The notes beneath the pieces are model-generated. The model was not told the DNA's origin, did no database searches, and saw only the letters and a list, made by a program, of their open reading frames with translations. Positions 36,823-47,754 of a stretch of 64,000 nt of DNA are shown piece by piece (position 1 is the first letter of the stretch; every line of letters starts with the position of its first letter). The DNA comes from Hyperoodon ampullatus (lineage: Eukaryota; Chordata; Mammalia; Artiodactyla; Ziphiidae), in NCBI GenBank assembly GCA_949752795.1, contig OX457056.1, positions 181,870,428-181,934,427 on the forward strand, written 5' to 3'. A program made the translations under genes and the position numbers.

Positions 36823-37839
36823 AAAAATCCTCAGCAAAATACTAGCCAAATATGATTCAAATGGTCATCATTTGAGGAGTGGATAAACAAAATATGGTAT
36901 AATCATACTATGCACTATACACAGCCATAAAAAGGAATGAAGTAGTGATAACATGCTACATCATGGATGAACCTTGAAAACATTATGCTAAGTTAAAGAA
37001 GCCAATTACAAAAGACCATATATTGTACAAAAGTATGCAGTTTAGCGGTTGCCTGGGGCTGCAGGACAAGAGGGGAGGGTTGTCTCAGGAATGGGAAGTG
37101 ACTATTAATGGGCATGGGACTTCTTTTGGGGGTAATAAAAATGTTCTAAAATTAGATTATGGTGATGGTTGCATACCTCTAAATATACTAAAAATTACCA
37201 AGCTTAACAATCTAAATGAATGGATTCTGTGATATTTGAAACATATCTCAAAAAAGCTGTTTAAAAGAGTCTGGTGATGGGTGTTTAGGGGAAGAGCCCA
37301 GCAAAAGATGTAATTCAGGCAGGACATGCATCAGCTACATAGCTGAGTTGGGGCAGGTAGGATAAGGAGAACTATTTAGGGGTTCACTTCACTTGGATGC
37401 TCCCCATTTGGGGCCCAGGATTCCTGAAGGAGCGTCCCTTATGGTGAAAGGACCCGCAGACCAAGAAGATGAGAAAACACACATCAAGCATTTTCTTACC
37501 CTCTCCCTCCAGGAGTTCAGGACTCTTGAGCTCTCTGGGAGGCTTGCTGCCCTAATGGCCAAGGTCAAGGACTTCAGGCTCCTACAGGACTGGCTCTTCT
37601 TTGGGGCCATAAGTCCGCCCCCCATCCCCAGGGCCAGCAGTGTTGACCGTGGCTGTGTGCTGGTTAAACAGACTTGCTCATAAACTCTGTCCACTGACCT
37701 ATCCTTGCTGTCTCACACCGCCCCCCAGATAAGTGCTGGCTGAGCCCTCTCTGAGCGGGTGGGAAGAGGCACTTGACCTTCTGATGCCCTCCTGCTAGGA
37801 GCATAGAGCAATTCTGAGTTTCCTCAAAAAATCTTCTAA

Positions 37840-38080
37840 GGTTCAAGCTGACAGGGACATTGGAGATCATCCAGTCTTGCCTGTTTCCCTCTTTACAGAT
37901 GAGGAAACTGAGGCTCTGAGTGGTAACTCAGTTGGAGAGGGGCGGTACTAGGACTGTTATCTGGCTTTCTGACAACCCTGGAGGTTGGCATGCCTGTCCC
38001 CATTCATAGGTGCGGATGCAGAGGCTCAGAGAGGTGAGAGGTGGCCTGGGGTGCCCCAGCTAGGAAATGGAACCAAATCA
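37840..38080 (+). mobile_element. MIR-type fragments
   Basis: ctttacagatgaggaaactg is an MIR core. gcggatgcagaggctcagag further right suggests a second fragment. Confidence 0.7.
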
Positions 38081-38475
38081 TCTACCTGAGGCTGCTTCCC
38101 TTTCTGAAAAACCCACAGGACTGCTGCCCCAGGACACTTGAATGGGTAAGAGGTAACAAAGAGGGACACTTCTTGGAAAACAACTGTGACCCCTGCAAGG
38201 CCTGAGCTACAGACAGGAGGCCTCTGGGCTCTGGGCCATGAACACAATCTCTGGAGCAGGAGGCTTGAACATTCTGATATATCCTTCCCACCTCACATGT
38301 CCTTAAGGCCGAGTCAGACATAAGTGCTCTCACGCCTGGCTTCTGCCAGCCTTCCCAGTGGAGAGAAAAGACAGAGCCTGCCCTACCTTCAGGGAGCTTC
38401 TGGCTCACATGGCGAGGGGACAGGTTTTGCAAACGGACACACATATATTTATTCACTGTGATAGGTGTTTTAAAG

Positions 38476-38704
38476 CAGGGGTCCCCAACCCCTGGGCCGT
38501 GGACCGGTACCCGTCCGCGGCCTGTTAGGACCTGGGCCACAGAGCAGGAGAGTGAGCAGCGGGCAAGCAAGCGAAGCTTCGTCTGCCGCTCCCCATCGTT
38601 CGCATTACTGCCTGAACCATATCTCCCCGCCCCCCACCACCATCCGTGGAAAAATGGTCTTCCACGAAACCAGGCCCTGATGCCAAAAAGGTTGGGGACC
38701 GCTG
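38476..38704 (+). mobile_element. MER1-type hAT element with exact 8-bp duplication
   Basis: Terminal inverted repeats caggggtccccaacc and ggttggggaccgctg, with the exact hAT-length target-site duplication ttttaaag at 38468-38475 and 38705-38712. Confidence 0.92.
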
Positions 38705-38712
38705 TTTTAAAG

Positions 38713-41377
38713 GAAAAGTATGGGATGGCACGTGAGCAAATAACAGGGGTCAAGGAAGGCCTCTCAGGAAAGACTGACGTTGAGAGTTCACTGTGGGCAC
38801 CACTGGAGTCCCGGAGCATTTCTGAGCAAGGAGCAGTGGGCCCCGAGGGCCTCTGGAACAGTCACTGGCTACAGCTGGAGGATGGACTGGAGTGGGGGAG
38901 GGTCCAAGAAGGAAGACCCGCCGGGAGGCCACTGCAGTGGTCGGGCAGCAGGCCGGCGGCTGGACCCGGGGAGCTGGTGTGGATGGAGACAAGCAGAGGG
39001 ATTCAGGTGCACTTTGGAAATGGAACTGGCAGGACCTGGCGAAGGCAAATTGGAGGAGGAGGATGAAACTAAGAGCTCAGGTTTAGCCTGATTAGCTTTG
39101 GCCATTCTCTAGACCAGGAGACACCCAATGGAGGCGTCAAGTGGCTCTGTGCTCAGAGCGAGGCCTGGGCTGGGAAAATCACTGTGACTCCGAAGAGGCT
39201 GCCAGCAAGAGGGCCGAGTGGGTGGGGGCAGAAGTGAGCCCACGGAGGATCTGCTCGTGCAGGACCCTGGGAGCAGCGGCAGAGAAGGGGCGGCTGGGGA
39301 GCTGCAGCTCAGGGGAAGCCTCGACCCCGACCCACCTCCGCAGGCCTGGAAAGCCCTTCCCTACTGTCTCTGTTGGGCTGGCTGCTCATCCTATGAGAGC
39401 CAGCTCGGGCATCAGCTGGCCTGGGCATCCTCTGAACCAGCCCTCGCAGAGCACCCAGGCTTGCTGTTCTCCCCGCATTTCTTCTCGGCCTGCAGCGTCA
39501 CCATCTGCTTCCTGGGTCTCTGCTCGGCCAGGCTATGAGCACACTGGGGGCAGATGCTGTACCCTCCCCAACTCTTTATCCTCATGCCGGGCACGAGGCC
39601 TGGAGTGGAGAGGGTGTCCCACAAATGACTGTTAAATGAACCGCCCAAGATTGCTTATTAGCAATCTTGGAAGATTTTGTGAAAAATGGAACCTTCTCAA
39701 GAAAGTGGGCTCAGAGGCTATACAAGCGTTTACACAGGAGAACCAGTTCTATCAACCCCACCCTGGGATGGCCACGCCTCCCTCCATGGCAGCTAGGGGC
39801 GCCTCTGTCTGCCCAGCTTGAACTGTGCCCAGCAGCAGCGCTCCTGCCTGGCCCACTGGCCTCTGCACCCTGGGCACCAGGCACCCTGACAAGCCTGTTG
39901 ACCTCAGGAAAGGGACAAGGAGTCCATGTCAACACCTCACTCTATCACTTGGAGTGCTACAACAAGTGAGGCTGGACTCTCCCAAGTGGACTGCCGCTGG
40001 GACCCCCGGGCATCAGGAGACAGGAACAGGTGCAGGTGGTACAACTGTCTCCCCGTCTCTGCTCCACCCACTGCTCTCCTGCCAGCTTCTCTGTTGAGTA
40101 CAGTGCCAGATCACAGAGGTGACAAGCCGACTGCCACCTAGGGGGGACAGACCCACACCAACCAGGCACTGGAGAGAATGAAATGAACTGGGCCCCCAGG
40201 CCAGGGTTTCAGAGATGGCTCCAGGTGTAGGCCACCTTCCCAGATCTTGACCCCTCTCAATCCCGACTGAAGGCACCGTGAGAGGGCGTGGTGTGTGCAG
40301 GGGCCAAAGAGGTCCAGGCTGTGTGGTGGTGGGAGGTTGGGAGGGGGCTGGAGAGGGGTGACAGGCAACACCAGCAAGGCTAAGAAGCTGGGCTTTCTTT
40401 TGCAGGCACTATGGGGCCAAGATGCAGCTTGAGGAGGGACATAAGGTGACAGGAGCCGTGCATGAGATGCTGGCTTGGGCAGCGGACTAGCAGAGGCAAG
40501 GATGAACTTGGGATGACCAGTTGGGAAAGCCAGCGCAGTGGAGATGATGAGGGTCTGCACAGAAACTGCAGTGGCCTTGGGGGCAGGGATGGGGACACGG
40601 CCCTGGGCAGGATCTTGGGAGCTGTCAGCCTTTGGTCATGGGAAATGAAGCAGGGGGCAGACTCTCAGGAAATGAGAGCCAGGAAACGGAGAAGGGGCTC
40701 CAGCTGGAGTTCTGGATCTGCAGGCTGGAGGTGGGCACTGCAGAGGTGGGGGCAGAGGATTTGGGGGCTTTTTCCTTAGAGGTGCTCACAATCATTGGGG
40801 CCCGGGGTGAGATGGCTGGGAGAGACTTATAGACAGAGCTCAGAGGGTGAAACAAAGAGAATTCACAGCCAAACTCGGTGCATGGGTCAGGGAAGAACAG
40901 CTGGCATGGGGAGGTAGGAGGGGCCGGGCAGGCGCAGTCCGGGAGGGGGGGACGTGGGGCAGGTTCCCAGGTGCTCAGAACAGCGGGACTGTTCACCAGG
41001 TCCAGCACCAGCACGGGGTCAGGGCTAAGTGCAGGAGGAGCATCGGGGGAGGCTGGGACCAGCAGTCGGTTACTGGGGGCTGGTGATGGAGGGAAGGAGA
41101 GATGGGCTGGGCTTGTGGGGCACATAAGGGCAAGAGACTGCTTTTTTTTTTTTTTTTAAATGTTCTAATGAGAGACTGAAGCAGGTTCGTGGGCCGATAG
41201 AAGGAGCCAGTGGATGGTGCTGGGGACAGAGGACATGACAGGGGGCAAGATCCCGGAAGACAGGAGGGCTCCCAGTGCTGAGACCAGCAGGAAACATGAG
41301 GGGCAAAGAGTGGCAACAGGGGGTCTCAAAGGTCTCAGGGGCCCCCAGTCTGCCCTTGACCCTCCCTGGCCTTGAAC
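38713..41377. other. GC-rich intron sequence, mostly unique
   Basis: Purine-rich (gg/ag) composition yields many long chance frames on both strands. The L2-like piece at 39345 and a poly(T) run at 41140-41157 are the only clear marks. Confidence 0.45.
39345..39640 (+). mobile_element. Probable L2 LINE 3' fragment
   Basis: Diverged sequence ending in a typical L2 tail (catgccgggcacgaggcctgg, then tgactgttaaatgaa). The left edge is uncertain. Confidence 0.55.
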
Positions 41378-41393
41378 AAAAGCTGCCTCAGTG

Positions 41394-41745
41394 GGACTTC
41401 CCTGGTGGCGCAGTGGTTAAGAATCCGCCTGCCAATGCAGGAGACATGGGTTCGAGCCCTAGTCCGGGAAGATCCCACATGCCGCGGAACAACTAAGCCT
41501 GTGCGCCACAACTATTGAGCCTGCGCTCCAGAGCCCACGAGCCACAGCTACTGAGCCTGAGTGCCACAACTACTGAAGCCCATGCACCTAGAGCCTGTGC
41601 TCCGCAACAAGAGAAGCCACCGCAATGAGAAGCCCGCGCACCGCAACGAAGAGTAGCCCCCGCTCGCCACAACTAGAGAAAGCCCGCGTGCAGCAATGAA
41701 GACCCAGCGCAGCCAAAAATAAATAATAAATTTAAAAAAAAAAAA
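41394..41745 (+). mobile_element. CHR-type SINE copy 9 (long form)
   Basis: About 350 bp with the additional internal ccacaactactgaag and gcaacgaagagtagcc blocks and an aataaataataaa tail. It has exact 16-bp duplications aaaagctgcctcagtg at 41378-41393 and 41746-41761. Confidence 0.94.
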
Positions 41746-41761
41746 AAAAGCTGCCTCAGTG

Positions 41762-44029
41762 CTGCATTCCTGTACCACTTCTTCCTCCAAGTCTTGGCCT
41801 TGGGTCACCAAGCAGACTTGAAGATAATGAAATCTGCCACTGAACAGCCCCACCACAGAGCTCTACATAGCAGAAGCATCTGGAAACCTTGTCCAGAAAC
41901 GATGAAATCAGACAGTGTCCTCAGAGTTCAGAGCAAGCCTGTTCACCTCTGCTTTTAGGAGGGTGTAATTCTTCTCTGCACATCAGATCCTGCTCACCGA
42001 CCTTTTGGCTTCTGCAGAAGAACCAGGGACCCAGGACTGCTCCATTGTAACCATCTGTCCTGTGTATGATAGTAAATGTGATTTATACCGCAGCACATCA
42101 TGCCCCGAAAAGCACCTGCAGCAATCCCTCCTCAGGTCCAGGCTGCCCACCTGCAGTTCCACCACCAGCAGGAGAGCAGGTGTCCCCTGGAGAGAGTGCC
42201 AGGCTTTGGATTTTAAAGACATTAAGCCTAGATCCACTATGGTGACTCCAGCATGTGATGTATTTTTGCTGCTCTCTTTATGGGATTTATTATTTGAGCT
42301 TGCCTGCTTTATCAAGTACACTTTTACTCAGGGACATGGTCAAATATCCTGTTGTAAAAGTTCTGATTGAGAAATACTCAAGAATGAAATCGAGAACAAC
42401 AGCTGTTGTCTTGGGGAAATTTATACCAACGACCAATGGATCCTCTTTTGATCTTAAATAAAAAACACACACTTTTCTAATCTGGAAAGTCAGAAAGCTT
42501 CTTCACAGGTAGATTGTAACAGCTAAACACGCACAACATGCACGTGCACACACGCACACCCCTTGGAAACAGATGTACTGCGTCACTGCTATGACAACTC
42601 AATCACAGTCCAAAGCAGCATTTCTCAAAGTGTGTTCAAAGATATGGATGCCATGAGATGCTCTGTGAAAGGCAGGTTCCCTGGACAGAAGTTTGGAGAC
42701 TGTATCTACCATCCACCTGAATTGGAGATGCACAATTGCACCAATGTGTTGAAAGTTCTGAGAAGTCTTGCAATGAAAATCCTTCCAAACTTTAATAACT
42801 CATGACTTCTAAGGTTATGGCCAAGGGAAACCTGCCCCCCTGTTTATAGCAGAACTCATTTGGAACAACGGTCCAAACTGTCTCCTGCCTAGCCGGACTG
42901 GCCACATGGGTTCAAATTTGTTAAATAAGGCAACAACATTTAAATATTTGGGGATTTTACATTAAAAGACCAAATGTCTGCCCTCTTTGACCATCCTTCC
43001 TGCCTTCCAGTGGCTGGCTGCCTGCTCTGGACAGGGCAGGTACACTCTGGCACCCCAGTGCTGCCTAGCCCCTCTCGCTCCAGTCTTGGCCAGCTCTGCT
43101 ACTTTAAATGGGCTTTGGGACTTTGTGGGCCCTTCAGACTGGGTCCCTGCTCCCAGGCTGCTGTGGCCAGCTGTGCCTTAGGGTGGGTTGGGAGGATGGG
43201 GGCAAACTGGGAAACACTCCTACACCAGGCCTGTTCCTCACATGGACAGTGTAGCCTGGGGTCCATAGTCCCCAGAAGACAACCCTAGCAGGAGATGCCC
43301 CTGGCTCCCTTCTGGGGCTGCTAGTTGAGTAAGTACCTTCCCTAATCAAAGCCTTGCAAATCCACCCTTGCTTGTGGGACTCAGGCTCCACCTCCCTGCA
43401 GGGTTTACTGAGAAACGCTCAGGAAAGACTAAAGCTGCTCCAGCCCTGCCAGGCCCCCAGTGAAATCCTTCCTGCTCTGCTCTGGGCTCTGGCCTGACCT
43501 CATCCAGCATGCAGCCAGATCCTGCCCTCTGAATCCTATGGAGGCCCTGGCTACTGCAACAGCCAAGACACGCTCACCCTCAGTCTCTTCCCTCCAAATG
43601 TGAAGACGCACGTGCAAAATTCTTTTTTCTTTTTAAAATCAAAGTTAGGAAAACTTTTGCTCTGGGACAATGAGAACCATGAAAGTATTCATGTTTCACC
43701 TGGGCTGCAAAAAAGCTCAACCACAGATACTATCTTATGGCCAGATTAACTGGGCTCTTCTCTCTTTACTCTATATGACCTGTTCAAATGTAGGGTCCAA
43801 TTTAGCTTTGCTATATTTAATACTCATGTTATAAGCTACCTCAAACCCTTTGTGAAACAAACCAATACATTTGTGCCATCCTTATCATCACCCTGACAAG
43901 AGTCCTTCAAGCTGCTTGACACATTCAAACCTTTCTTTATCAGGATCCAGAATATACTTTTCAAGGAACTGGGACCTGGCGCCCATCCTGGTAAATCCTG
44001 CGCTGACCTTACAGTTTAAAGGAGGCTTC
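41762..44029. other. Intron just downstream of the alternative first exon
   Basis: Largely unique. A diverged repeat-like piece begins gcatttctcaaagtgtgttc at 42618. Another old-repeat-like tail lies near 43838. No exon found. Confidence 0.4.
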
Positions 44030-44210
44030 CCAGACTCACCTTGTCTTAAACAGTCACTTAGGGAAGTCCTTAAACACACAGCTTCTCAGGCTCTTCCCCA
44101 GAGCCTATGCAGAAAGAAGGTCAGGACGGGGCCCTAAAATCTGCATGTTTAATAAGCGAGGGGCAGGTGGGTTTTAGGTTCCGGCGAGCTTGGGAAGCGC
44201 TGCAGTAAAG
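44030..44210 (-). mobile_element. hAT-type MITE remnant (MER20/MER5-like)
   Basis: Contains ccctaaaatctgcatgttta and a right end gggaagcgctgcag that resemble the reverse of the MER20/MER5 family. It is diverged, and the subfamily is not fixed. Confidence 0.5.
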
Positions 44211-44929
44211 GGTTGCATCACTACGTTTCTGACAATCAACAGGGATCGTTTCAGTCAGTCAAGGGTTAAGTTAGAAGGGCCACTGCCCAAAGGAGGCCGG
44301 ACCTCATTAGCAGCCAACGTCCTTGGCGAGTTTCTCGGCTTGGAGCTCTCCCCAAGCCCGCTGCATTCCACAAGCAGCTCCCCTCGAGGTTCCGCCGCGA
44401 CTTTTGGAAAACTCTGAATCAGGGCCCCTGGGTACAAGTCTGTGACAGAGGCAGGCGAGGAGAATGAATGGCCCTGCTCCGGGGCGGTTAAGCCACCGGG
44501 CGCAAGCCAGGCTCCCTCTGCAGAGGACCTGCGGGCGGGGCCGGGAGCCAGGGGTTCCGCCGCCCCAGCCCTGGACTTGTCGGACCCGCAGCCGGCGCTC
44601 ACCGTCCGCTCCGGACCCCACAGGGCGGGCGCTCCCCTCCGCTCGGCTCCCCTCCTACCCCGGGGACGGACCCTAACCCCCAGCCGAGTTCCAGGAGGAG
44701 CCCCTGTACGCGCGCTCCAAAGTTCAGAGACTCTGGGGGAGTTACAGCCACCTCTGAGCCCTTTCCAAGGCGGAGGCAGGTGTCGGGTGGCCCAGGGGGA
44801 TCCCGCGGACAAATCCCCGAGGCGGGACTGGCGGCTCCCAGCGGCGGCTGGAGGGAACCGGCGGCGCGCGCCCCTCGCCGGAGCGCCGAGGTTCCGAGCC
44901 CGCGGCGCACGTGCGCGCCCGAGAGTTAC

Positions 44930-44981
44930 CTTTGGGCGCTCGCAGGTGTCCCCTCCAGTCTTTGCAGCAGCACAGCCCCAT
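44930..44981 (-). CDS. ARHGAP22: ARHGAP22 alternative first coding exon (MGLCCCK N-terminus)
   Basis: On the minus strand an ATG in a strong Kozak context (gccATGG) opens 17 codons, MGLCCCKDWRGHLRAPK, and one further base before a near-consensus donor, AAAG|gtaact. The end phase (1) matches the start phase of the exon at 5636-5764, so direct splicing would give ...[13 protein letters not shown] in frame. The upstream frame stays open back to at least 45128 but holds no ATG, so this is the first AUG in frame. The Gly2 and the three Cys at 4-6 resemble lipid-modified N-termini; position 6 is Cys, not the Ser/Thr preferred by N-myristoyltransferase, so palmitoylation is the safer guess. The exon lies in a CpG island. 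That it is a first exon of ARHGAP22 is inferred from strand, phase and position; I cannot check transcripts. Confidence 0.8.
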
Positions 44982-45192
44982 GGCAGCCGCCCGCGCCCGC
45001 CGCTCGACTCCGCTGCCTGGCGCGCCGCCTGCTGCCCGCACCCCCGGGGCGGCTCGACCGACGTCCGGCCGGCGGGCAGTGTCCAGCCCGGCGCGGGGCC
45101 ACCGGCCGGGCAGCTCCCTTGCCCTCACGCTCCGTACCGGTCCCGCTCCGCGGGTCTCCCGGCCTCCGGGCAGACCCTGCTAATCAATAGGA
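44982..45192 (-). other. ARHGAP22: Predicted 5' UTR of the short ARHGAP22 isoform
   Basis: GC-rich leader between the TATA-like box near 45221 and the MGLCCCK start codon. The transcription start is inferred at about 45190, roughly 30 bp downstream of that box. The reading frame of the exon continues open through much of this leader without an ATG, so extended products would need non-AUG initiation. Confidence 0.45.
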
Positions 45193-45219
45193 GAACGCGC
45201 AGATCGCGCCGGCCGCCCG

Positions 45220-45229
45220 CTTTTATCTC
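45220..45229 (-). promoter_or_regulatory. TATA-like box upstream of the short-isoform exon
   Basis: The minus strand reads gagataaaag here, a TATA-like element in an otherwise extremely GC-rich setting, about 240 bp upstream of the ATG at 44981. A start site about 30 bp downstream, near 45190, would give a leader of about 210 nt. The sequence match is clear; its use is inference. Confidence 0.45.
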
Positions 45230-45313
45230 CGCGCGCCGGCTCCCTGCCCTCGCGGGCGCCCTCCGCGCGGCCCGTTACTCTCCCGGGGCGCCGAGCTGCG
45301 CGCTCCCGAGGGG

Positions 45314-45327
45314 CCACCAGGGAGCGC
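45314..45327 (+). promoter_or_regulatory. Candidate CTCF site at the CpG-island promoter
   Basis: ccaccagggagcgc matches the CTCF core consensus at 13 of 14 positions and lies about 90 bp upstream of the TATA-like box. It is not part of a SINE, although SINE ends in this genome carry the partly similar ccaccagggaag. Confidence 0.45.
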
Positions 45328-45594
45328 TGTGTGAGCCGCCGCGGTCTGTAGCTCCCTCCTCTGCCAGTTGGGAGCCGGCTAAGGGTGGGGGTCGATGCTG
45401 GCCGACCGCAGACCGGAAGGAAAGGTCCCCTCGCTGTGCAAGGGCGGCGCCGCCCTTCCCCCAGCATCCTCTAAGTAGTCATCTCTTAGGTGACTTGGGG
45501 GGCGTCTACCAGGGCCACCCTGCTCTCAGTTTCCCAGCTCACCTGCACTCCACAACTGTGCAGTTGCCCAGGTTACCCCCCAGACCTGTCTGGG

Positions 45595-45880
45595 TTACCT
45601 ATGGACTAGTGACGTTGGGTAAGTCACTTCCCCTCTGAGACTTCTGAAACGTGAAGGAAATGACACCGTTTCACATGTCACTTAGCACAAATGAAAGGTT
45701 TGACGGTATCAAGTTGCGCAAACACTTGTACTCAGTTTTCTCATCTATCAGATGGAAAGAATAATAGAACTGCTTCATTGGATCTTTGTGAAGATTAAAT
45801 GAAGATTATTCATTTAATCATTAAAATGTTTTAGGACACAACTGGCATGTTGCTAAGTGCTTTGTAGGTGTGAACTATCA
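45595..45880 (+). mobile_element. MIR SINE
   Basis: gggtaagtcacttcccctct, cagttttctcatctatcaga and ggacacaactggcatgttgc. It begins about 100 bp beyond the CpG island. Confidence 0.75.
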
Positions 45881-45889
45881 TCATCATCA

Positions 45890-46495
45890 AGTGTTGGTGA
45901 GGATTTGGGCAAATGGGTACTTTTGCCAGGAGGCTTTGCTTTGGTGCAATCCTTCTGGAAGATAACACTCAATCAAGCTGCTTATTAAAACTAAAAATGC
46001 TAATACCCTGGGACCAAGCAGTTGCATTTCTTAGCATGCACTCAACCCACACCCCCAGGAAAACCCATACCAGGCTTCTCATTGCAGCCCTGTTTGTAAC
46101 TGCAAAAAACTGCAACCAAAAAGATGTTCATCAGTAAAGGGATTATCAGATACACTGGTATTTTCATAAAATGAAATACTATCAAAGGAGGGAGATGCAG
46201 CTGAATGTTCAAGATCTATGGATTCATAACACTTATGTAAAACACACACCCTCACAATATGACTTCCCTGTATAGTGCCCACTCTATGCTGGGCACTGCT
46301 CTAGGCACTTGGGCCTGGAAAAATACTTAGGAAGAAGACAAAAAATCAAGAGTGGTTCCCTCTAGGGTGAGGGCAAGTGATAAGAATGAATTGAAAGTGG
46401 GTGTCAAGGGAATTTAGCATTCTTATAGTGGTCTAATTTCTTAAAAGGAAGGCATATTTACATATTATTGTGTAATTAAACAATTAAGTAAGAGA
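45890..46495 (+). mobile_element. L1 3' UTR remnant
   Basis: ggtgaggatttgggcaaatg, accaagcagttgcatttctt, gcagccctgtttgtaactgc and gatgttcatcagtaaaggg are classic L1 3' UTR words. It ends next to SINE copy 10. Confidence 0.8.
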
Positions 46496-46528
46496 AATGA
46501 TTTCAACTGTCTGGCACAGAGTAGGGTT

Positions 46529-46741
46529 TTTTTGTTTTTTTTTTTTTTGCGGTACGCGGGGCCTCTCACTGTTGTGGCCTCTCCCGTGGCGGAGCACAGG
46601 CTCCGGACGTGCAGGCTCAGCTCCATGGCTCACGGGCTCAGCCGCTCCGCGGCATGTGGGATCTTCCGGGACCGGGGCACGAACCCGTGTCCCCTGCATC
46701 GGCAGGCGGACTCTCAACCACTGCGCCACCAGGGAAACCCT
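46529..46741 (-). mobile_element. CHR SINE copy 10 (short form)
   Basis: Reverse-oriented short-form SINE with gagtagggtt at 46519-46528 and 46742-46751. It lies just right of an old L1 3' remnant. Confidence 0.94.
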
Positions 46742-46754
46742 GAGTAGGGTTCTT

Positions 46755-47750
46755 AATATTAGATTCTCTCTCACCCATCCAGTTCCTAGGATCTGTTCGT
46801 GCCCCTGAAACGGGCTGTGGTCAACCTCTGATGGCCTTGGCTTGACTGGGATTTTCTCCTTCCCTCCCCACCTCCATCCCGCCTTGAGAAAACAGACATG
46901 GTCTGGAGGAGAGCAGTGGCAAGGCCAGGCCAGAGGCAGAGGCTGCCTGTAGCATGGAGCAGAAGAGTTAATTGTTGAGGGGGAGGCTGGGGAGGGGAGG
47001 AAAGAATGACTTGGAACAGGGAAGAGGTTTTTCCAGGAGTTAAGTCTCATTCAAAGGAGAGATTAACAACAGTGGGACAGATTTCTGCTTCCCTCTCTAA
47101 CTCTCCAGAAAGACCAGGGTGAGGCTTCTTCAGGGAGAGAGGAGGGTTGCCCCGCACTAGATCCGGAAAGAAAGATGTTTTCATTTCATGACATGAAGGC
47201 GGGGGTTACAGAGAGGGAGTAACTGAGAAAAAACAGAGAGACCTGACTTCTGGTTGCTGCCAAGTCATTTTAAACAGTTTTAGCACCAGGCAAGATCACT
47301 TAGTCACAGCGGGCTTAATGAGGCCCCAGGAATTCCAAGCTAGAGCTCCCTGCATTCAGGGAGAGCATGTGCGGGGAGTGAGCCCCCGGGTGATTGTCCA
47401 ACGGCCAAGTCCTACATTTGGAAAGCAAGATTTAAAAGAAAACATCACAGCGGCCATTGTGGGCTGCTTGTTTATCTTTCTAAGAGGAAGTAGCAAAGCA
47501 GGATCATTTCGAATGAACCTATTATAGAGGGTCAGCATCCCCATTGAACCGTTCAAATATATTTGGGGATACTCAACTTTTCAAAGTGACTTTAAATATC
47601 AACTCCCAGGGCAGCTCACAGGACAGAATGCAAGGCAAGAGCTTATAATATTGCCTTGGGTTTCACACACTTTAATTCCTGATTATATTGATATATTGTC
47701 TTTTTATAGTTTTCTAGCTGTGCGTCTATTTCTCAAGCAGGGAGGAAAAT
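46755..47750. other. Unique sequence upstream of the alternative promoter
   Basis: Non-repetitive. It contains the SOX/FOX/GATA/ETS-like cluster at 47454-47491 and no coding signal. Confidence 0.45.
47454..47491. promoter_or_regulatory. Candidate enhancer: SOX, FOX, GATA and ETS-like cores clustered
   Basis: Within 38 bp of non-repetitive sequence are ccattgt (SOX-like, 47454-47460), tgtttat (FOX-like, 47469-47475), ttatct (reverse of AGATAA, 47472-47477) and aagaggaagt (ETS/PU.1-like, 47482-47491). The cluster sits about 2.3 kb upstream of the alternative ARHGAP22 promoter. This combination is typical of endothelial or haematopoietic enhancers, but short motifs arise often by chance. Confidence 0.3.
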
Positions 47751-47754
47751 AACA

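Larger units (their letters stand above)
33000..37262 (+). mobile_element. Old L1, about 4.2 kb, internally deleted, with three SINEs
   Basis: Sense L1. It starts with the 5'/ORF1-leader region (aatgtccacttttcaacaaa, gctattataaatatgttcaa) and the ORF1 coiled-coil part. ORF2 with endonuclease and RT pieces follows (gtagaagaggagggaatggt near 36500). Near 36850 it jumps to the 3' UTR (gaggagtggataaacaaaat, ggggtaataaaaatgttct). Many frame breaks show it is inactive. SINE copies 6, 7 and 8 lie inside. Confidence 0.9.
44290..45480. promoter_or_regulatory. ARHGAP22: CpG island over the alternative ARHGAP22 first exon
   Basis: About 1.2 kb of very GC-rich sequence dense in CpG, strikingly unlike the surrounding intronic DNA. 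It contains many GC-box-like ccgccc/gggcgg strings and covers the MGLCCCK exon, its leader and the TATA-like box. CpG islands of this size normally mark promoters active in the germ line. The edges are judged by eye. The island also produces long chance ORFs on both strands. Confidence 0.85.

Noticed and set aside
38082..38819. 245-codon minus-strand frame
   Set aside because: It runs through a MER1 transposon (38476-38704), so it cannot be a real gene as read.
42005..42370. 121-codon plus frame in unique sequence
   Set aside because: Has no family resemblance, no flanking splice signals that I could support and an overlapping minus frame of equal length.
44742..45128. 128-codon minus frame giving MGLCCCK a 49-residue N-terminal extension
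   Set aside because: The first codon is GTG, not ATG. The extension has no ATG and is GC-rich leader; the frame also reads through the donor at 44929.
44442..45638. 398-codon plus-strand open frame across the CpG island
   Set aside because: Extreme GC content removes stops by chance. The product is low-complexity Pro/Arg/Ala with no family resemblance, and the supported exon lies on the other strand.
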